From Psychrobacter cibarius (GTDB lineage: Bacteria > Pseudomonadota > Gammaproteobacteria > Pseudomonadales > Moraxellaceae), in the NCBI GenBank assembly GCA_030686115.1, contig CP131612.1, positions 124,001-188,000 of the forward strand: 64,000 bases of DNA. The letters run 5' to 3'. Made by a program: the position numbers and the translations under genes. Position 1 is the first letter of the stretch; each line of letters opens with the position of its first letter. This document shows, in pieces, positions 48,221 through 57,511 of this stretch. The notes beneath the pieces are model-generated. The model was given only the letters and a program-made list of their open reading frames with translations, ran no database searches and was not told where the DNA came from.

Positions 48221-49642
48221 ATGAGCGCTGTTTCTATAAATGACAATACACCTAAATATACGCATGAATCTAGATCACAAAGCACTGCAAGCAAGGAAGT
48301 TTGTGTGCTTATTGGTCATAGCATTGAGGCCATTACTAGCGCCGTGGTGCTGGCAAGTCTAGGTCAGCGCGTGCATCTTTATGCAGATATTGAGCTATTG
48401 ACGCAGCAAATACAGCAATACGGCTTTGAGCATCATTTACAAGCACTGTGGCAGATGTATGAGCAGCAGCAGGTTATTATCAATACAGCATTACCGGCTA
48501 GCGCTGACACGTTAATACAGTATTATGAAACGACAAATTTTAGCGACAGTCGTCACATCAATGAGAGCAATGAGGTTAGTAAGGTTGACGACCAAAGCAC
48601 CGTTGCGCTTTATTGGTTATTTTTAGACAGTATCAAGCCAGTATGGGCAGAAGCCAGCTGGATTACCGCATTCAACCATAGCCATCGGCAATCGCTACCC
48701 GTGATTATAAGTGGCATTGAGAAACTAGGGGTTGTCTCAGCACTGGCTCAGCGTTTACAGCGCGCGTGGGTCTACTATGTGCCGTTTGTATTCTTGCAAG
48801 ACGTTGATGCTTATAGCTCAATGTTAAATCCTTCACTATGGTTGCTTGGTGAAAAAACAGCCAACAGTAGCCAGCATCTAGAAGTATTGAAGCCGTTAAT
48901 GCAGCATGCGCGTGCCGCTCATCACGCTGATATCGCAACGATAGAGTTTGCCCGTAGCAGTATCATGGCGATGCTGGCGACGCGAGTGAGTTTTATGAAT
49001 GAGATGTCACGCTTGGCGGACAGTCAACAGGTAGATATCAAGCAAGTCAGTCGTATCATGGGGCTAGACGCGCGGGTCGGCAGCAGTTATCTGCAAGCAG
49101 GCTGGGGCTTTGGTGGTAACACACTACCCACCGAACTGGCTAAGTTACAGCAGTCCAGTCAAACGCACAGTTTAGATATGCCACTGTTGCAGTCAGTCAT
49201 GCACATCAACGAAGACCAAAAAGAGCTGATATTCCGCAAATTCTGGCAATATTTTGATGGTTTTATTGACAATAAAACGGTGATGATTTGGGGCGGTAGT
49301 TATAAATCAGGCTCAGGACGTACCGCAGGCTCAGCCATACATCCATTACTAGCGTTATTATGGTCTTATAATATTCGTACTTTGGTGTATAGCGATAAAG
49401 CACAAGATGAGATTGCCATGCTTTATCAGCAGCAATCATTACTGCAATTGATTAATACTCCTTATCAGCAGCTAAATGCCGCACAGGCGATTTTTATCGT
49501 TAGTTGGTCGCCACAAGATCAACTAGATATTGCCAAGCTTAATCAGCAAGCCATGCCAATATTTGATGCGCAAAATGCACTGACACGATTGCAGATCGAT
49601 AGTCTGGTAGGCGACTATATGGGCATTGGTCGGTCTAAATAG
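48221..49642 (+). CDS. UDP-glucose dehydrogenase-like protein lacking catalytic residues
   Basis: A 473-residue protein with the fold and layout of Ugd but eroded motifs. The N-terminal Rossmann strand reads VCVLIGHSIEA instead of GxGxxG. The central helix FARSSIMAMLATRVSFMNEMSRLADS aligns with the Ugd segment whose Lys is catalytic, here R245. The active-site GYGGSCFPKD becomes GFGGNTLPTE, so the nucleophilic Cys is T301 and the Lys is T304. The reading frame is intact and of full length, so it is maintained and not simply decaying. It sits where ugd sits in Acinetobacter capsule loci. A non-catalytic or altered role is inferred. Confidence 0.75.
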   Translation: MSAVSINDNTPKYTHESRSQSTASKEVCVLIGHSIEAITSAVVLASLGQRVHLYADIELLTQQIQQYGFEHHLQALWQMYEQQQVIINTALPASADTLIQYYETTNFSDSRHINESNEVSKVDDQSTVALYWLFLDSIKPVWAEASWITAFNHSHRQSLPVIISGIEKLGVVSALAQRLQRAWVYYVPFVFLQDVDAYSSMLNPSLWLLGEKTANSSQHLEVLKPLMQHARAAHHADIATIEFARSSIMAMLATRVSFMNEMSRLADSQQVDIKQVSRIMGLDARVGSSYLQAGWGFGGNTLPTELAKLQQSSQTHSLDMPLLQSVMHINEDQKELIFRKFWQYFDGFIDNKTVMIWGGSYKSGSGRTAGSAIHPLLALLWSYNIRTLVYSDKAQDEIAMLYQQQSLLQLINTPYQQLNAAQAIFIVSWSPQDQLDIAKLNQQAMPIFDAQNALTRLQIDSLVGDYMGIGRSK

Positions 49643-49666
49643 CTTTATCCAAGTTTGTCAGTTGCT

Positions 49667-49702
49667 AAAAAAGCTCGTTGACAATTATCAGCGAGCTTTT
49701 TT
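49667..49702. terminator. Bidirectional terminator, ugd-like / manB
   Basis: A 15-bp stem (49667-49681 with 49688-49702, one G-U) with a 6-nt loop and A6/T6 in the arms, between two convergent genes. Confidence 0.92.
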
Positions 49703-49741
49703 AATTTTTAATCGAATTTGTACGTATTAAATCGTACTCAT

Positions 49742-51229
49742 TTACGCTGGTATAGCACCTTGTGCCGCTAGCCACTGTTGAATCTCTCGAATTTTAATAG
49801 CTAACAATTCTTCATCGCCACGACTTTCAATGTTTAATCTGATAAGTGGCTCGGTATTTGAGGCACGCAGATTAAAGCGCCACTCGCCAAAGTTAAGACT
49901 TAAGCCATCAAGCGTCGATTTGGTCGGATTTTCGCTGCTAAATTTTTCCTCAATAGCGCTAATAATAGTTGGCGCATCATTTGTTGTGAGCCGAAAATTA
50001 AGCTCGCCTGAACTTGGATATGCTTGAATATAGTCGCTGACCAATTCTGATAAAGTCTTACCGGTGACAGACAACAGCTCGATGGTGAGCAGCCAAGGGA
50101 TCATACCGCTATCGCAATAGAAAAAGTCACGGAAATAGTGGTGGGCAGACATCTCGCCACCATAAACAGCGCCAGAGTCACGCATGACTTGCTTAATAAA
50201 TGAATGTCCAGATTTACTGATGACAGCCTTACCGTTATGTTCTTTAATCACGGCTTCAGTATTGTAAATGACCCGTGGATCGTAGACGATTGACTCATTT
50301 GGGTACTTATTCAAAAATGCTTGGGCAAGCATGCCGACGATGTAACTGCCATCAATAAATTCACCATGTTCATCGAATAAAAAGCAGCGGTCAAAGTCGC
50401 CATCAAAGGCAATGCCAAGGTCGGCTTTATTTTCCAAAACAGCTTGCTGAGTCGCCACTCGATTGGCTTCAATCATAGGGTTGGGGATGCCATTGGGGAA
50501 GCTACCATCTGGTGTATGATGCAGTTTAATCACTTCAATTGGCGCACCAGCTTGTGCAAGCTTTTCAATCAACAAGTCAACCACAGGCCCTGCACTGCCA
50601 TTGCCTGAGTTAATCACTAATTTGAGGGGTTTGAGCTTATCGGTATCAATAAAAGTCATGACATGATTGATATAAGCGCTTTTATCAGTTAGTAATTGAA
50701 GTTTTCCTAGAGTATTAGTAGCGGTAAATTTCCCAGACTCTGCCAATGCTTGAATCTCTGCCAAACCATCATCAGCACTGATCGGCTTTGAATGTTCCTT
50801 AACCAATTTTAAGCCGTTATAGTTAATAGGATTATGGCTGGCTGTGACCTCAATACCACCCAATGCCTGATAATAACTGGTGGCAAAATAGACCTCTTCT
50901 GTACCGCTCATGCCCAAGTCAATCACATTGACACCAGCATCTACAATACCAGCGATGGTCGCTTGTTTTAATTGCTCGCTTGAATGGCGAATGTCACTAC
51001 CAATAACGATGGCAGGTTTTAGATTTACCATATCATTGTCATGAGCCTCAACCGCCGCACCATAACGCTGAAATAAAATCTGTGCAAAAGCACGACCAAT
51101 ACGGTAAGCAATGGCTTCGTTTAGATTTACCCCAAGCTCGCCGCGAATATCATAAGCTTTAAATGAATCAATAATAATGGGATTAAATGCAGTTTCTGGC
51201 TGATAACGAATGGTCGCAGACGTAGACAT
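49742..51229 (-). CDS. manB: Phosphomannomutase / phosphoglucomutase (CpsG/ManB type)
   Basis: Interconverts hexose 6- and 1-phosphates, most likely mannose. Domain motifs: entry DSFKAYDIRGELGVNL, phosphoserine loop VTASHNPINYNGLKL, metal-binding DGDFDRCFLF and sugar loop GEMSAHHYFRDFFYCDSG, close to E. coli CpsG. The C-terminal RASNTEPLIRLNIES is the phosphate-binding site. ATG 51229 gives 495 residues; a longer frame would add a spurious hydrophobic stretch. It is convergent with the ugd-like gene and divergent from mazG. Confidence 0.93.
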   Translation of the reverse strand: MSTSATIRYQPETAFNPIIIDSFKAYDIRGELGVNLNEAIAYRIGRAFAQILFQRYGAAVEAHDNDMVNLKPAIVIGSDIRHSSEQLKQATIAGIVDAGVNVIDLGMSGTEEVYFATSYYQALGGIEVTASHNPINYNGLKLVKEHSKPISADDGLAEIQALAESGKFTATNTLGKLQLLTDKSAYINHVMTFIDTDKLKPLKLVINSGNGSAGPVVDLLIEKLAQAGAPIEVIKLHHTPDGSFPNGIPNPMIEANRVATQQAVLENKADLGIAFDGDFDRCFLFDEHGEFIDGSYIVGMLAQAFLNKYPNESIVYDPRVIYNTEAVIKEHNGKAVISKSGHSFIKQVMRDSGAVYGGEMSAHHYFRDFFYCDSGMIPWLLTIELLSVTGKTLSELVSDYIQAYPSSGELNFRLTTNDAPTIISAIEEKFSSENPTKSTLDGLSLNFGEWRFNLRASNTEPLIRLNIESRGDEELLAIKIREIQQWLAAQGAIPA

Positions 51230-51360
51230 AATGATAAAATTCCTTGCGCGTGTGCAGTGGTAAAATAATAAAATAGATAGCACAATTATAAGCCAATCAA
51301 GGTTCAATGATACACTAACTGCTAAATTGAACGATAAGCAAAAATATAAGAGCCTCCCTT

Positions 51361-52242
51361 ATGAATACTCTCGACAATAAAATAGCAGCGCCTACACCAG
51401 CACAAGGAACGCCTGTCGTCAGCGGTGAATTAGACGATTTATTGGCTTTGATGGCACGGCTACGTGTTGACTGTCCGTGGGATAAAAAACAAACCAATCA
51501 CAGCCTAATTCCCTATGCGATTGAAGAAGCCTATGAGCTAGGCGAAGCGGTACAAAGCGATGACGATGAAGATATCAAAGGCGAGCTAGGCGATGTGCTG
51601 CTGCAAGTGGTGTTTCATTGTCAGATGTATGCTGAGCAAGGTCGCTTTGGCATGAGCGATGTTATCACCACTTTACAAGAAAAGCTCATTCGTCGTCATC
51701 CGCATGTGTTTGAGGCTGAAACCCTTGAAGATGACACGGCGGTAAAAGCTCGTTGGGATGAGATTAAAGTGGAAGAGCAGCAATCGCGCGAGGCACGAGG
51801 CAAACCAAAACGTCGTTTAGACAATACCAAAGCGGGCAGTGCGCTTATGCAAGCGCAAGATGTGCAAAAACAGGCGTCAAAGTTAGGGTTTGACTGGGAA
51901 GGCGTCGCAGGGGCAGTAGATAAGCTAGATGAAGAGATTGCCGAGTTAAAGGCTGAATTGATAGATAAATCAAAAGATGCTGCTGAATATGACATAAGCA
52001 AAGCCAATATTAGCGATATTGAAAAAGAGCTGGGTGATTGTATGTTTGCGCTGGTGAATGTGGCGCGTAAACTCAATCTTGATGCAGAAGCAGCCACTTT
52101 AACGTGTGTGCATAAATTCAAATCACGTTTTGGTTATATTGAAGAACAGTTAGCTGCGGCTGGCAAGCGTTTAGAGGATAGTGATATTAACGAGATGGAT
52201 GCGTTATGGGAAGCGGCGAAACAACATGAACGATCGTCATGA
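51361..52242 (+). CDS. mazG: Nucleoside triphosphate pyrophosphohydrolase MazG
   Basis: Hydrolyses NTPs and dNTPs to monophosphates, a housecleaning enzyme. The first MazG domain has RVDCPWDKKQTNHSLIPYA, EEAYELGEAV and GELGDVLLQVVFH, and a second repeat has DEEIAELKAELID and ELGDCMFALVNVARK. The 293 residues include about 20 extra N-terminal residues and an insertion near 190-205. Its stop codon overlaps the start of the next gene (ATGA), so the two are translationally coupled. Confidence 0.95.
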   Translation: MNTLDNKIAAPTPAQGTPVVSGELDDLLALMARLRVDCPWDKKQTNHSLIPYAIEEAYELGEAVQSDDDEDIKGELGDVLLQVVFHCQMYAEQGRFGMSDVITTLQEKLIRRHPHVFEAETLEDDTAVKARWDEIKVEEQQSREARGKPKRRLDNTKAGSALMQAQDVQKQASKLGFDWEGVAGAVDKLDEEIAELKAELIDKSKDAAEYDISKANISDIEKELGDCMFALVNVARKLNLDAEAATLTCVHKFKSRFGYIEEQLAAAGKRLEDSDINEMDALWEAAKQHERSS

Positions 52243-52613
52243 ACGCTTATCATACGGCCTCGTTTGTTAGCTTGGTCAATATGGCTGTTTTCAGTCTAAT
52301 ATTGGCGGTTTTTATGTTGAACAGTGTTCAAGCTGCGCCTTGTTTTGATAATCCTCAAAGGGCTTATGAATATCTATTGGCGCAAGAAAGTGCCAAAATA
52401 CAGGTACGTGACCAAGCCACCATTAATATCAATCGTGCTAGTGAAGGCGAGCTAGTTTCGCTAAATGGTATCGGTAGCAGCAAAGCCCAAGCGATTATTT
52501 TATATCGTGAGATGTTTGGTGATTTTAAGACAGTGGATGAGTTAGCAAAGGTCAAAGGTATCGGTGCAAAAACGGTTGAGAAAAATCGAGGACGTTTACG
52601 CGTACAAGATTAA
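52239..52613 (+). CDS. ComEA-like helix-hairpin-helix DNA-binding protein
   Basis: A 124-residue exported protein. An N-terminal hydrophobic segment (about 10-32) ends at VQAAP, a plausible signal-peptidase site. The C-terminal 60 residues hold tandem helix-hairpin-helix motifs: ININRASEGELVSLNGIGSS and VDELAKVKGIGAKTVEKNRG. This is the layout of short ComEA proteins that bind incoming DNA in the periplasm during natural transformation. Competence in this strain is not shown by the window. It overlaps mazG by 4 bp. Confidence 0.85.
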   Translation: MNAYHTASFVSLVNMAVFSLILAVFMLNSVQAAPCFDNPQRAYEYLLAQESAKIQVRDQATININRASEGELVSLNGIGSSKAQAIILYREMFGDFKTVDELAKVKGIGAKTVEKNRGRLRVQD

Positions 52614-52779
52614 GGGCAGTATTTTGCTTTAATTAACCCCAATATTGACAAAATAGCACCTAAGTATCAGTCATAACACACCTACTAGGCGCAAAATTTG
52701 TTAAACTAGCAGGTACATCCGCCTGATAAACGCTGTGTTCATCAGGGGTGGTTAAAGAATACCGGCGAGGAGTAGATGC

Positions 52780-55056
52780 ATGGCCGAGCGTGCCGCCAAG
52801 CAGTTAGAACTGAATAAATCTGAATTACCCAATTCCATTACTGAAGTGATTGCCACCTTAAACCGAGCTGGGTTTGATGCCTATATCGTCGGTGGCGGCG
52901 TGCGTGATACCTTATTGGGTTTACGTCCAAAAGACTTTGACGCTGTCACTGATGCCAAGCCGCATGAGATCAAAGACGTCTTTGGCAAGCGCTGCCGCAT
53001 TATCGGTCGCCGCTTTCAGTTGGCGCACGTGTATTCAGGCCGTGAGTTGATTGAGGTTGCTACCTTCCGTGGTCCACCAACCAATGATGCTAATACCAAT
53101 CAAGACGGTATGATCCTGCGTGATAATGTTTGGGGTGATATCAAACAAGACTTCTCTCGTCGTGATTTTTCTATTAATGCACTTTATTATCAACCGCTTA
53201 AAGGTGTGGTTCATGATTTTTGCGGTGCGCTTGACGACATTGATAATAAAATCATTCGACTGCTCGGCCATGCGCCAGTGCGTATCGAAGAAGATCCAGT
53301 ACGTTTGTTGCGTGCTTTACGTTTCAAAGCCAAACTCGGTTTTGAGTTTGATGACGAGTTAGCCGATCAGTTTCATGATGGCAACTGGGCATTGCTTGAG
53401 CAAATATCACCGCATCGTCTCTATGATGAAACCCAGAAGATGTTTACCGGTGGTTATCTGGTGCCATTACTGCCGCTATTGTTTGAGTCGGGGGCGATTG
53501 ATAGCTTAATCATCTACCCACCATCTGAGCCAAGTGCACTGGTCAATCAAGTCGCTATTAATACCGACAAACGTATTGCTGCTGGCAAAAGCATCAATCC
53601 GGCGTTCTTTTATGCTGCGCTATTGTGGGAAAACTATCTGCATCAGTTGGCAAAAGCCAAGAAGCGCAATATGCCATTTGCTGAAGCGCAAATGCACGCC
53701 GCTGGTAAAGTGATTGATCGTCAACGTATCAAGACCGCGATTCCTAAATTTGCAGAGCAGTTTATCCGTGATATCTGGATATTGCAGCCAAGACTTGCAG
53801 CCCCGCGTAGCAAACAAATCGTTCAGCTCTCTGAGCATCCACGCTTTCGCGCAGGTTTTGACTTTTTGTTATTGCGTGAGCAATGCGGTGATGCTGAGCA
53901 TCCGTTATCAGAGTCGACCAATGGTATGGGCGATTGGTGGCAGACCTATCAGACATTGTCTGAACGAGAGCAGCAGCAAGCCATTGATGATTTTGATGAA
54001 AATATTCGTCGCGGTGCCTATAAAAAAGGGCAACAAGCGCAGCGTGGTCGTGGGCGTAATCATCAAAATTCAGAGTCAAATAGCCTCGATCACTCAATAT
54101 CTCATCAAAAAAATATCAAGCACAGCAAAGCCAATGATACTGCTGAGCAGGGTAGGAATGAGCAGAATATGGTAAATGACCCGTCAAATATTCCAGCACG
54201 CCGTCGCCGCGCTGCCAGTCAATCAACCTCTGTTAAGCAATCTGGTAGCAATAACAACAAGCACTATGAATCGCAGCAAGTAAGTCAAGACAGCCATGAG
54301 CTTGCTCAGTTACGACAGCTATCTCTTGCCAATAGCAGCAACCAAGCGGCAAATAAACGCCATCATTCCAAGCCTGCACCACTCTTTGTAATCGAGCATG
54401 AAAAAGTTGTGCCACCATTGCAGAAGCAGCTATCAAATGCCGATAAGCCTAATAATCGTCAAGAGGCGGCGCAGAAAAAACCTGTCCATAAGAGTGTATC
54501 GGCTGAGAAAGAACTAAAAAATCAGGATGTCAGTTCTGATGCTAACTCTTATAGTAAGGCTGACAGTAAGCCTGATCGCTCAAATCAAGCTCAGCAGCCA
54601 AAAGCAACACAGTCAAAGGTTACGCCTTCATCTGTGGCTCGTTCGGTAGCAAGATCGCCTGCGCTCGTCAGTATGAATAACGAGCCGATACCCCATAAGC
54701 GTCGCCGTCGTCAGCCGAGTGTAGAGAGTATAAATCTTGCTAGTAACACAGAGATGCAAGTAACGACTAACAACGATGTTAAAGCTGCAGCAAAGTATGC
54801 AAAAAAAGCACCTAAGCCAGCAGCCCAGCCTACTGATAAAACAGATATTCCGGCTAAAAAAACGGCTGAGCGCAAAAAAATGGCGAAGGTTACGACACCT
54901 GCAAGCGCTAAAAAACCAGCCAAAACGACAGAAGCAAAGTCTGCTAAAACCAGCCAAGCTGCTAACGGTAATGTTGGTACGAGTAGTGTGAATGACAATA
55001 AAGGCCCTGTCCCATCGAAACGTCGCCGTCGCCAACCTAGTACTGACAATGTCTAA
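52780..55056 (+). CDS. pcnB: Poly(A) polymerase PcnB with long low-complexity tail
   Basis: Adds poly(A) to RNA 3' ends and promotes decay. The nucleotidyltransferase core has AYIVGGGVRDTLLGLRPKDFD with the GG and D-x-D residues, RRDFSINALYYQ and EEDPVRLLRALRFKAKLGF, and ends near residue 405. A further roughly 350 residues are Ser/Asn/Gln/Lys-rich and likely disordered. Arg clusters recur: ARRRRAAS (473-480), KRRRRQPS (640-647) and KRRRRQPS (747-754). These basic patches could bind RNA. ATG 52780 has GAGGAG. The last 8 bp overlap folK. Confidence 0.95.
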   Translation: MAERAAKQLELNKSELPNSITEVIATLNRAGFDAYIVGGGVRDTLLGLRPKDFDAVTDAKPHEIKDVFGKRCRIIGRRFQLAHVYSGRELIEVATFRGPPTNDANTNQDGMILRDNVWGDIKQDFSRRDFSINALYYQPLKGVVHDFCGALDDIDNKIIRLLGHAPVRIEEDPVRLLRALRFKAKLGFEFDDELADQFHDGNWALLEQISPHRLYDETQKMFTGGYLVPLLPLLFESGAIDSLIIYPPSEPSALVNQVAINTDKRIAAGKSINPAFFYAALLWENYLHQLAKAKKRNMPFAEAQMHAAGKVIDRQRIKTAIPKFAEQFIRDIWILQPRLAAPRSKQIVQLSEHPRFRAGFDFLLLREQCGDAEHPLSESTNGMGDWWQTYQTLSEREQQQAIDDFDENIRRGAYKKGQQAQRGRGRNHQNSESNSLDHSISHQKNIKHSKANDTAEQGRNEQNMVNDPSNIPARRRRAASQSTSVKQSGSNNNKHYESQQVSQDSHELAQLRQLSLANSSNQAANKRHHSKPAPLFVIEHEKVVPPLQKQLSNADKPNNRQEAAQKKPVHKSVSAEKELKNQDVSSDANSYSKADSKPDRSNQAQQPKATQSKVTPSSVARSVARSPALVSMNNEPIPHKRRRRQPSVESINLASNTEMQVTTNNDVKAAAKYAKKAPKPAAQPTDKTDIPAKKTAERKKMAKVTTPASAKKPAKTTEAKSAKTSQAANGNVGTSSVNDNKGPVPSKRRRRQPSTDNV

Positions 55057-55570
55057 TATTACTAATGATGCGGGCAACGCGAATTGGGTAACCTGCTACG
55101 TAGGTTTGGGTAGCAATTTGTCTAACGACTTGGGTTCACCAGTAGAACATTTGCAGCAGGCAATCGCAGCGATGCAAGAGCATAAGCAAATACGTGCGGT
55201 TCGTGTTTCTTCGTTTTACGCTTCAGCGCCTATGGGGCCGCAAGATCAGCCTGATTTTGTTAATGCCGTCGCTGGGTTTGAGACGATATTGCCGCCTTTT
55301 GAGTTGCTTGCTTACTGTCAACAGTTAGAAAAAGAGGCTAAGCGTGCACGAATACGGCGTTGGGGTGAGCGTAGTTTGGATGTCGACATTTTGTTATACG
55401 GTGAGGCGCAAATCACTGAGCCACAATTAACCGTACCGCACGCTGGATTGTTTGAGCGTAATTTTGTCTTATTACCACTGCGAGAGTTAACCCCAGCGCT
55501 TACCATTGCTGGCAAATCGATAGATGATTATCCGTTTAGCAAAGATTGGACAGGCTTAAAACTACTGTAG
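55049..55570 (+). CDS. folK: HPPK, 7,8-dihydro-6-hydroxymethylpterin pyrophosphokinase FolK
   Basis: Transfers pyrophosphate from ATP to the pterin in folate synthesis. Clear motifs: VTCYVGLGSNLSNDLGSPVE, SSFYASAPMGPQDQPDFVNAV, and the signature RRWGERSLDVDILLYG followed by VPHAGLFERNFVLLPL. ATG 55049 starts inside the end of pcnB (8-bp overlap). folK next to pcnB is common in gammaproteobacteria, and panB-panC follow as in E. coli. The stop codon is built into the large hairpin at 55568-55624. Confidence 0.96.
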   Translation: MSNITNDAGNANWVTCYVGLGSNLSNDLGSPVEHLQQAIAAMQEHKQIRAVRVSSFYASAPMGPQDQPDFVNAVAGFETILPPFELLAYCQQLEKEAKRARIRRWGERSLDVDILLYGEAQITEPQLTVPHAGLFERNFVLLPLRELTPALTIAGKSIDDYPFSKDWTGLKLL

Positions 55571-55624
55571 CCAATCTATTATAAAAGAGTGACAGCGTTC
55601 ACCTCTTTTATAGTAGATTGGCTA
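55568..55624. repeat. Long 22-bp-arm inverted repeat after folK
   Basis: Arms 55568-55589 and 55603-55624 match with a single G-U pair around a 13-nt loop. The left arm begins with the folK stop codon. There is no T-run, so this is not a classical terminator. It could be a mobile palindromic repeat or a processing site between folK and panB. Confidence 0.85.
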
Positions 55625-55719
55625 TACCAAAGGATTGCTAAAAGTTTTGATCACAATCAGAATAATAGCTAGAGACAGCTAAAGGTGCTAAAAGGTACTA
55701 AAGGTTAATCGAGGATCAT

Positions 55720-56520
55720 ATGACGACGTTATCTACTTTAAAAAAATTCAAAAAAGATGGTACCAAGTTCACTTGCTTAACGTGCTATGACTCGATGTTT
55801 GCACGCATGATGGAAAAAGCAGAGATTGATACGATTTTAATCGGTGATAGCTTGGGCATGGTGGTGCAGGGTCATGATTCTACGTTACCTGTGACTGTCA
55901 ATGATATGGCTTATCATACAGCCAATATTGCCCGTAGCAATCAACACGCGCTGATTTTGGCTGACTTGCCGTTTATGAGCTATGTCACCTTACCAGAAGC
56001 GGTTGCCAATAGTCGCCAGCTGATGCAGGCGGGCGCGCATGTGATTAAGATTGAAGGCGGTAGTGAGCTTTGCGATTTAATCACGACTTTGGCGCAAGCA
56101 GGGACGCCTACTTGTGTGCATTTAGGATTAACACCGCAATCAGTCAATGTGTTTGGTGGTTATAAAATCCAAGGTCGTGGTGACGAAGCGGCTGATAAAT
56201 TGCTTGCTGATGCGAAAGCAGTCGTTGCGGCAGGTGCTGCGCTGCTAGTGTTAGAGTGCGTACCTGCTGAGCTTGCAAAAGTAGTGACGGAAGCCGTCGC
56301 AGTACCAGTTATTGGGATTGGTGCTGGTGCAGATACGGATGGTCAAGTGTTGGTCATGCATGACATGCTAGGTATGGCACACGGCCGTGTCCCGCGCTTT
56401 ATTCATGACTTTTTGACCGATAAGCGTAATAGCGCGCACAGTATCGAAGGCGCATTTGCCCTTTACCAGCAGTCAGTACGTGAAGGCAGTTTTCCAACCG
56501 AGCAGCACCAGTTTAGCTAA
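55720..56520 (+). CDS. panB: 3-methyl-2-oxobutanoate hydroxymethyltransferase PanB
   Basis: First committed enzyme of pantothenate synthesis, adding a hydroxymethyl group to 2-oxoisovalerate. It shows FTCLTCYDSMFARMMEKA, LIGDSLGMVVQGHDSTLPVT, the AGAHVIKIEGG metal/substrate segment, HLGLTPQSVNVFGGYKIQGR and GIGAGADTDGQVLVMHDMLG. The 266 residues are standard. ATG 55720 has GAGGAT. panC follows after 41 bp. Confidence 0.97.
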   Translation: MTTLSTLKKFKKDGTKFTCLTCYDSMFARMMEKAEIDTILIGDSLGMVVQGHDSTLPVTVNDMAYHTANIARSNQHALILADLPFMSYVTLPEAVANSRQLMQAGAHVIKIEGGSELCDLITTLAQAGTPTCVHLGLTPQSVNVFGGYKIQGRGDEAADKLLADAKAVVAAGAALLVLECVPAELAKVVTEAVAVPVIGIGAGADTDGQVLVMHDMLGMAHGRVPRFIHDFLTDKRNSAHSIEGAFALYQQSVREGSFPTEQHQFS

Positions 56521-56561
56521 CATTTTAGTTTTTACGATTATCAGTAGAAGAATAGTTAACC

Positions 56562-57470
56562 ATGCCAATCATTCATCATCATATCTCCGCATTGCGTACG
56601 GCTTTACAGTCTTATCGTGGACAAAAAAATGACAATCAAGATGGCCCACAGCGTATCGCTTTAGTGCCAACGATGGGCAATCTGCATGCTGGTCATCTTG
56701 AATTAGTAAAAATAGCCAAGCAACATGCTGATATCGTGGTGGTTAGTATTTTTGTCAACCCTACTCAATTTGGCGAGGGAGAGGATTTTGATAGTTATCC
56801 TCGCACGCTTGATGAGGATGTCGCTAAGCTAGCATCAGTCGATACTGATTATGTGTTTGCGCCCAGTATTGAAGAGATGTACCCAGTCTTACCGCCGCCA
56901 ACCTCCGTTCTCGCGGGAGCTATTACCACTCAATTATGTGGTCAATCACGCCCTGGGCATTTTGACGGTGTTGGTATTGTCGTCTCTAAACTGTTCAATA
57001 TCGTACAACCGGATATTGCTGTTTTTGGCCAAAAAGACTATCAACAATTAGCGATTATTAAGCAATTGGTACGTGATTTAAGTTATCCGATTGAAATTAT
57101 AGGGGCACCTATTGTCCGCGCTGTAGATGGTTTGGCACTCTCATCGCGTAACCAATATTTAAGTGCTACTGAGCGTGAGGCAGCACCTGTTATCCATCAA
57201 GCGCTACAATATTTAGCAAAGCAGTTAGAGAGAGGCGAACAGAGCCAACAAGTTGTTCAGTCGTTGCTAGCAGAAACGCATCAGCGTATTACGGATGCTG
57301 GCTTCATTATTGATTATTTAGACATTAAAACCGATACGCTAGAGTCACTCACTAATGATACTGTAACTTTTAATGCAGAAAACAAGAATTTGATGATTTT
57401 AGTCGCTGCTTGGCTGGGACGTGCACGTTTGTTAGACAATCAATTGGTGACGGTGGATCAATCGTTGTGA
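56562..57470 (+). CDS. panC: Pantothenate synthetase PanC
   Basis: Joins pantoate and beta-alanine with ATP. Nucleotidyltransferase-superfamily motifs: VPTMGNLHAGHLELVKIA (HxGH), VVSIFVNPTQFGEGEDFDSY, GHFDGVGIVVSKLFNIVQPD, FGQKDYQQLAII and the ALSSRNQYLSATER segment. The 302 residues are slightly longer than usual, with a polar insertion after residue 20. It forms an operon with panB and probably rapZ. Confidence 0.97.
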   Translation: MPIIHHHISALRTALQSYRGQKNDNQDGPQRIALVPTMGNLHAGHLELVKIAKQHADIVVVSIFVNPTQFGEGEDFDSYPRTLDEDVAKLASVDTDYVFAPSIEEMYPVLPPPTSVLAGAITTQLCGQSRPGHFDGVGIVVSKLFNIVQPDIAVFGQKDYQQLAIIKQLVRDLSYPIEIIGAPIVRAVDGLALSSRNQYLSATEREAAPVIHQALQYLAKQLERGEQSQQVVQSLLAETHQRITDAGFIIDYLDIKTDTLESLTNDTVTFNAENKNLMILVAAWLGRARLLDNQLVTVDQSL

Positions 57471-57511
57471 CATAGTAATTTGCAGGATGCAATGACTAGA
57501 ATGGGTGAATC

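Noticed and set aside
54628..55077. Long minus-strand frames opposite the pcnB tail
   Set aside because: They are shadows of the biased Ser/Lys/Ala codons in the PcnB tail; Cys/Arg- or Leu/Ala-rich products with no motif.
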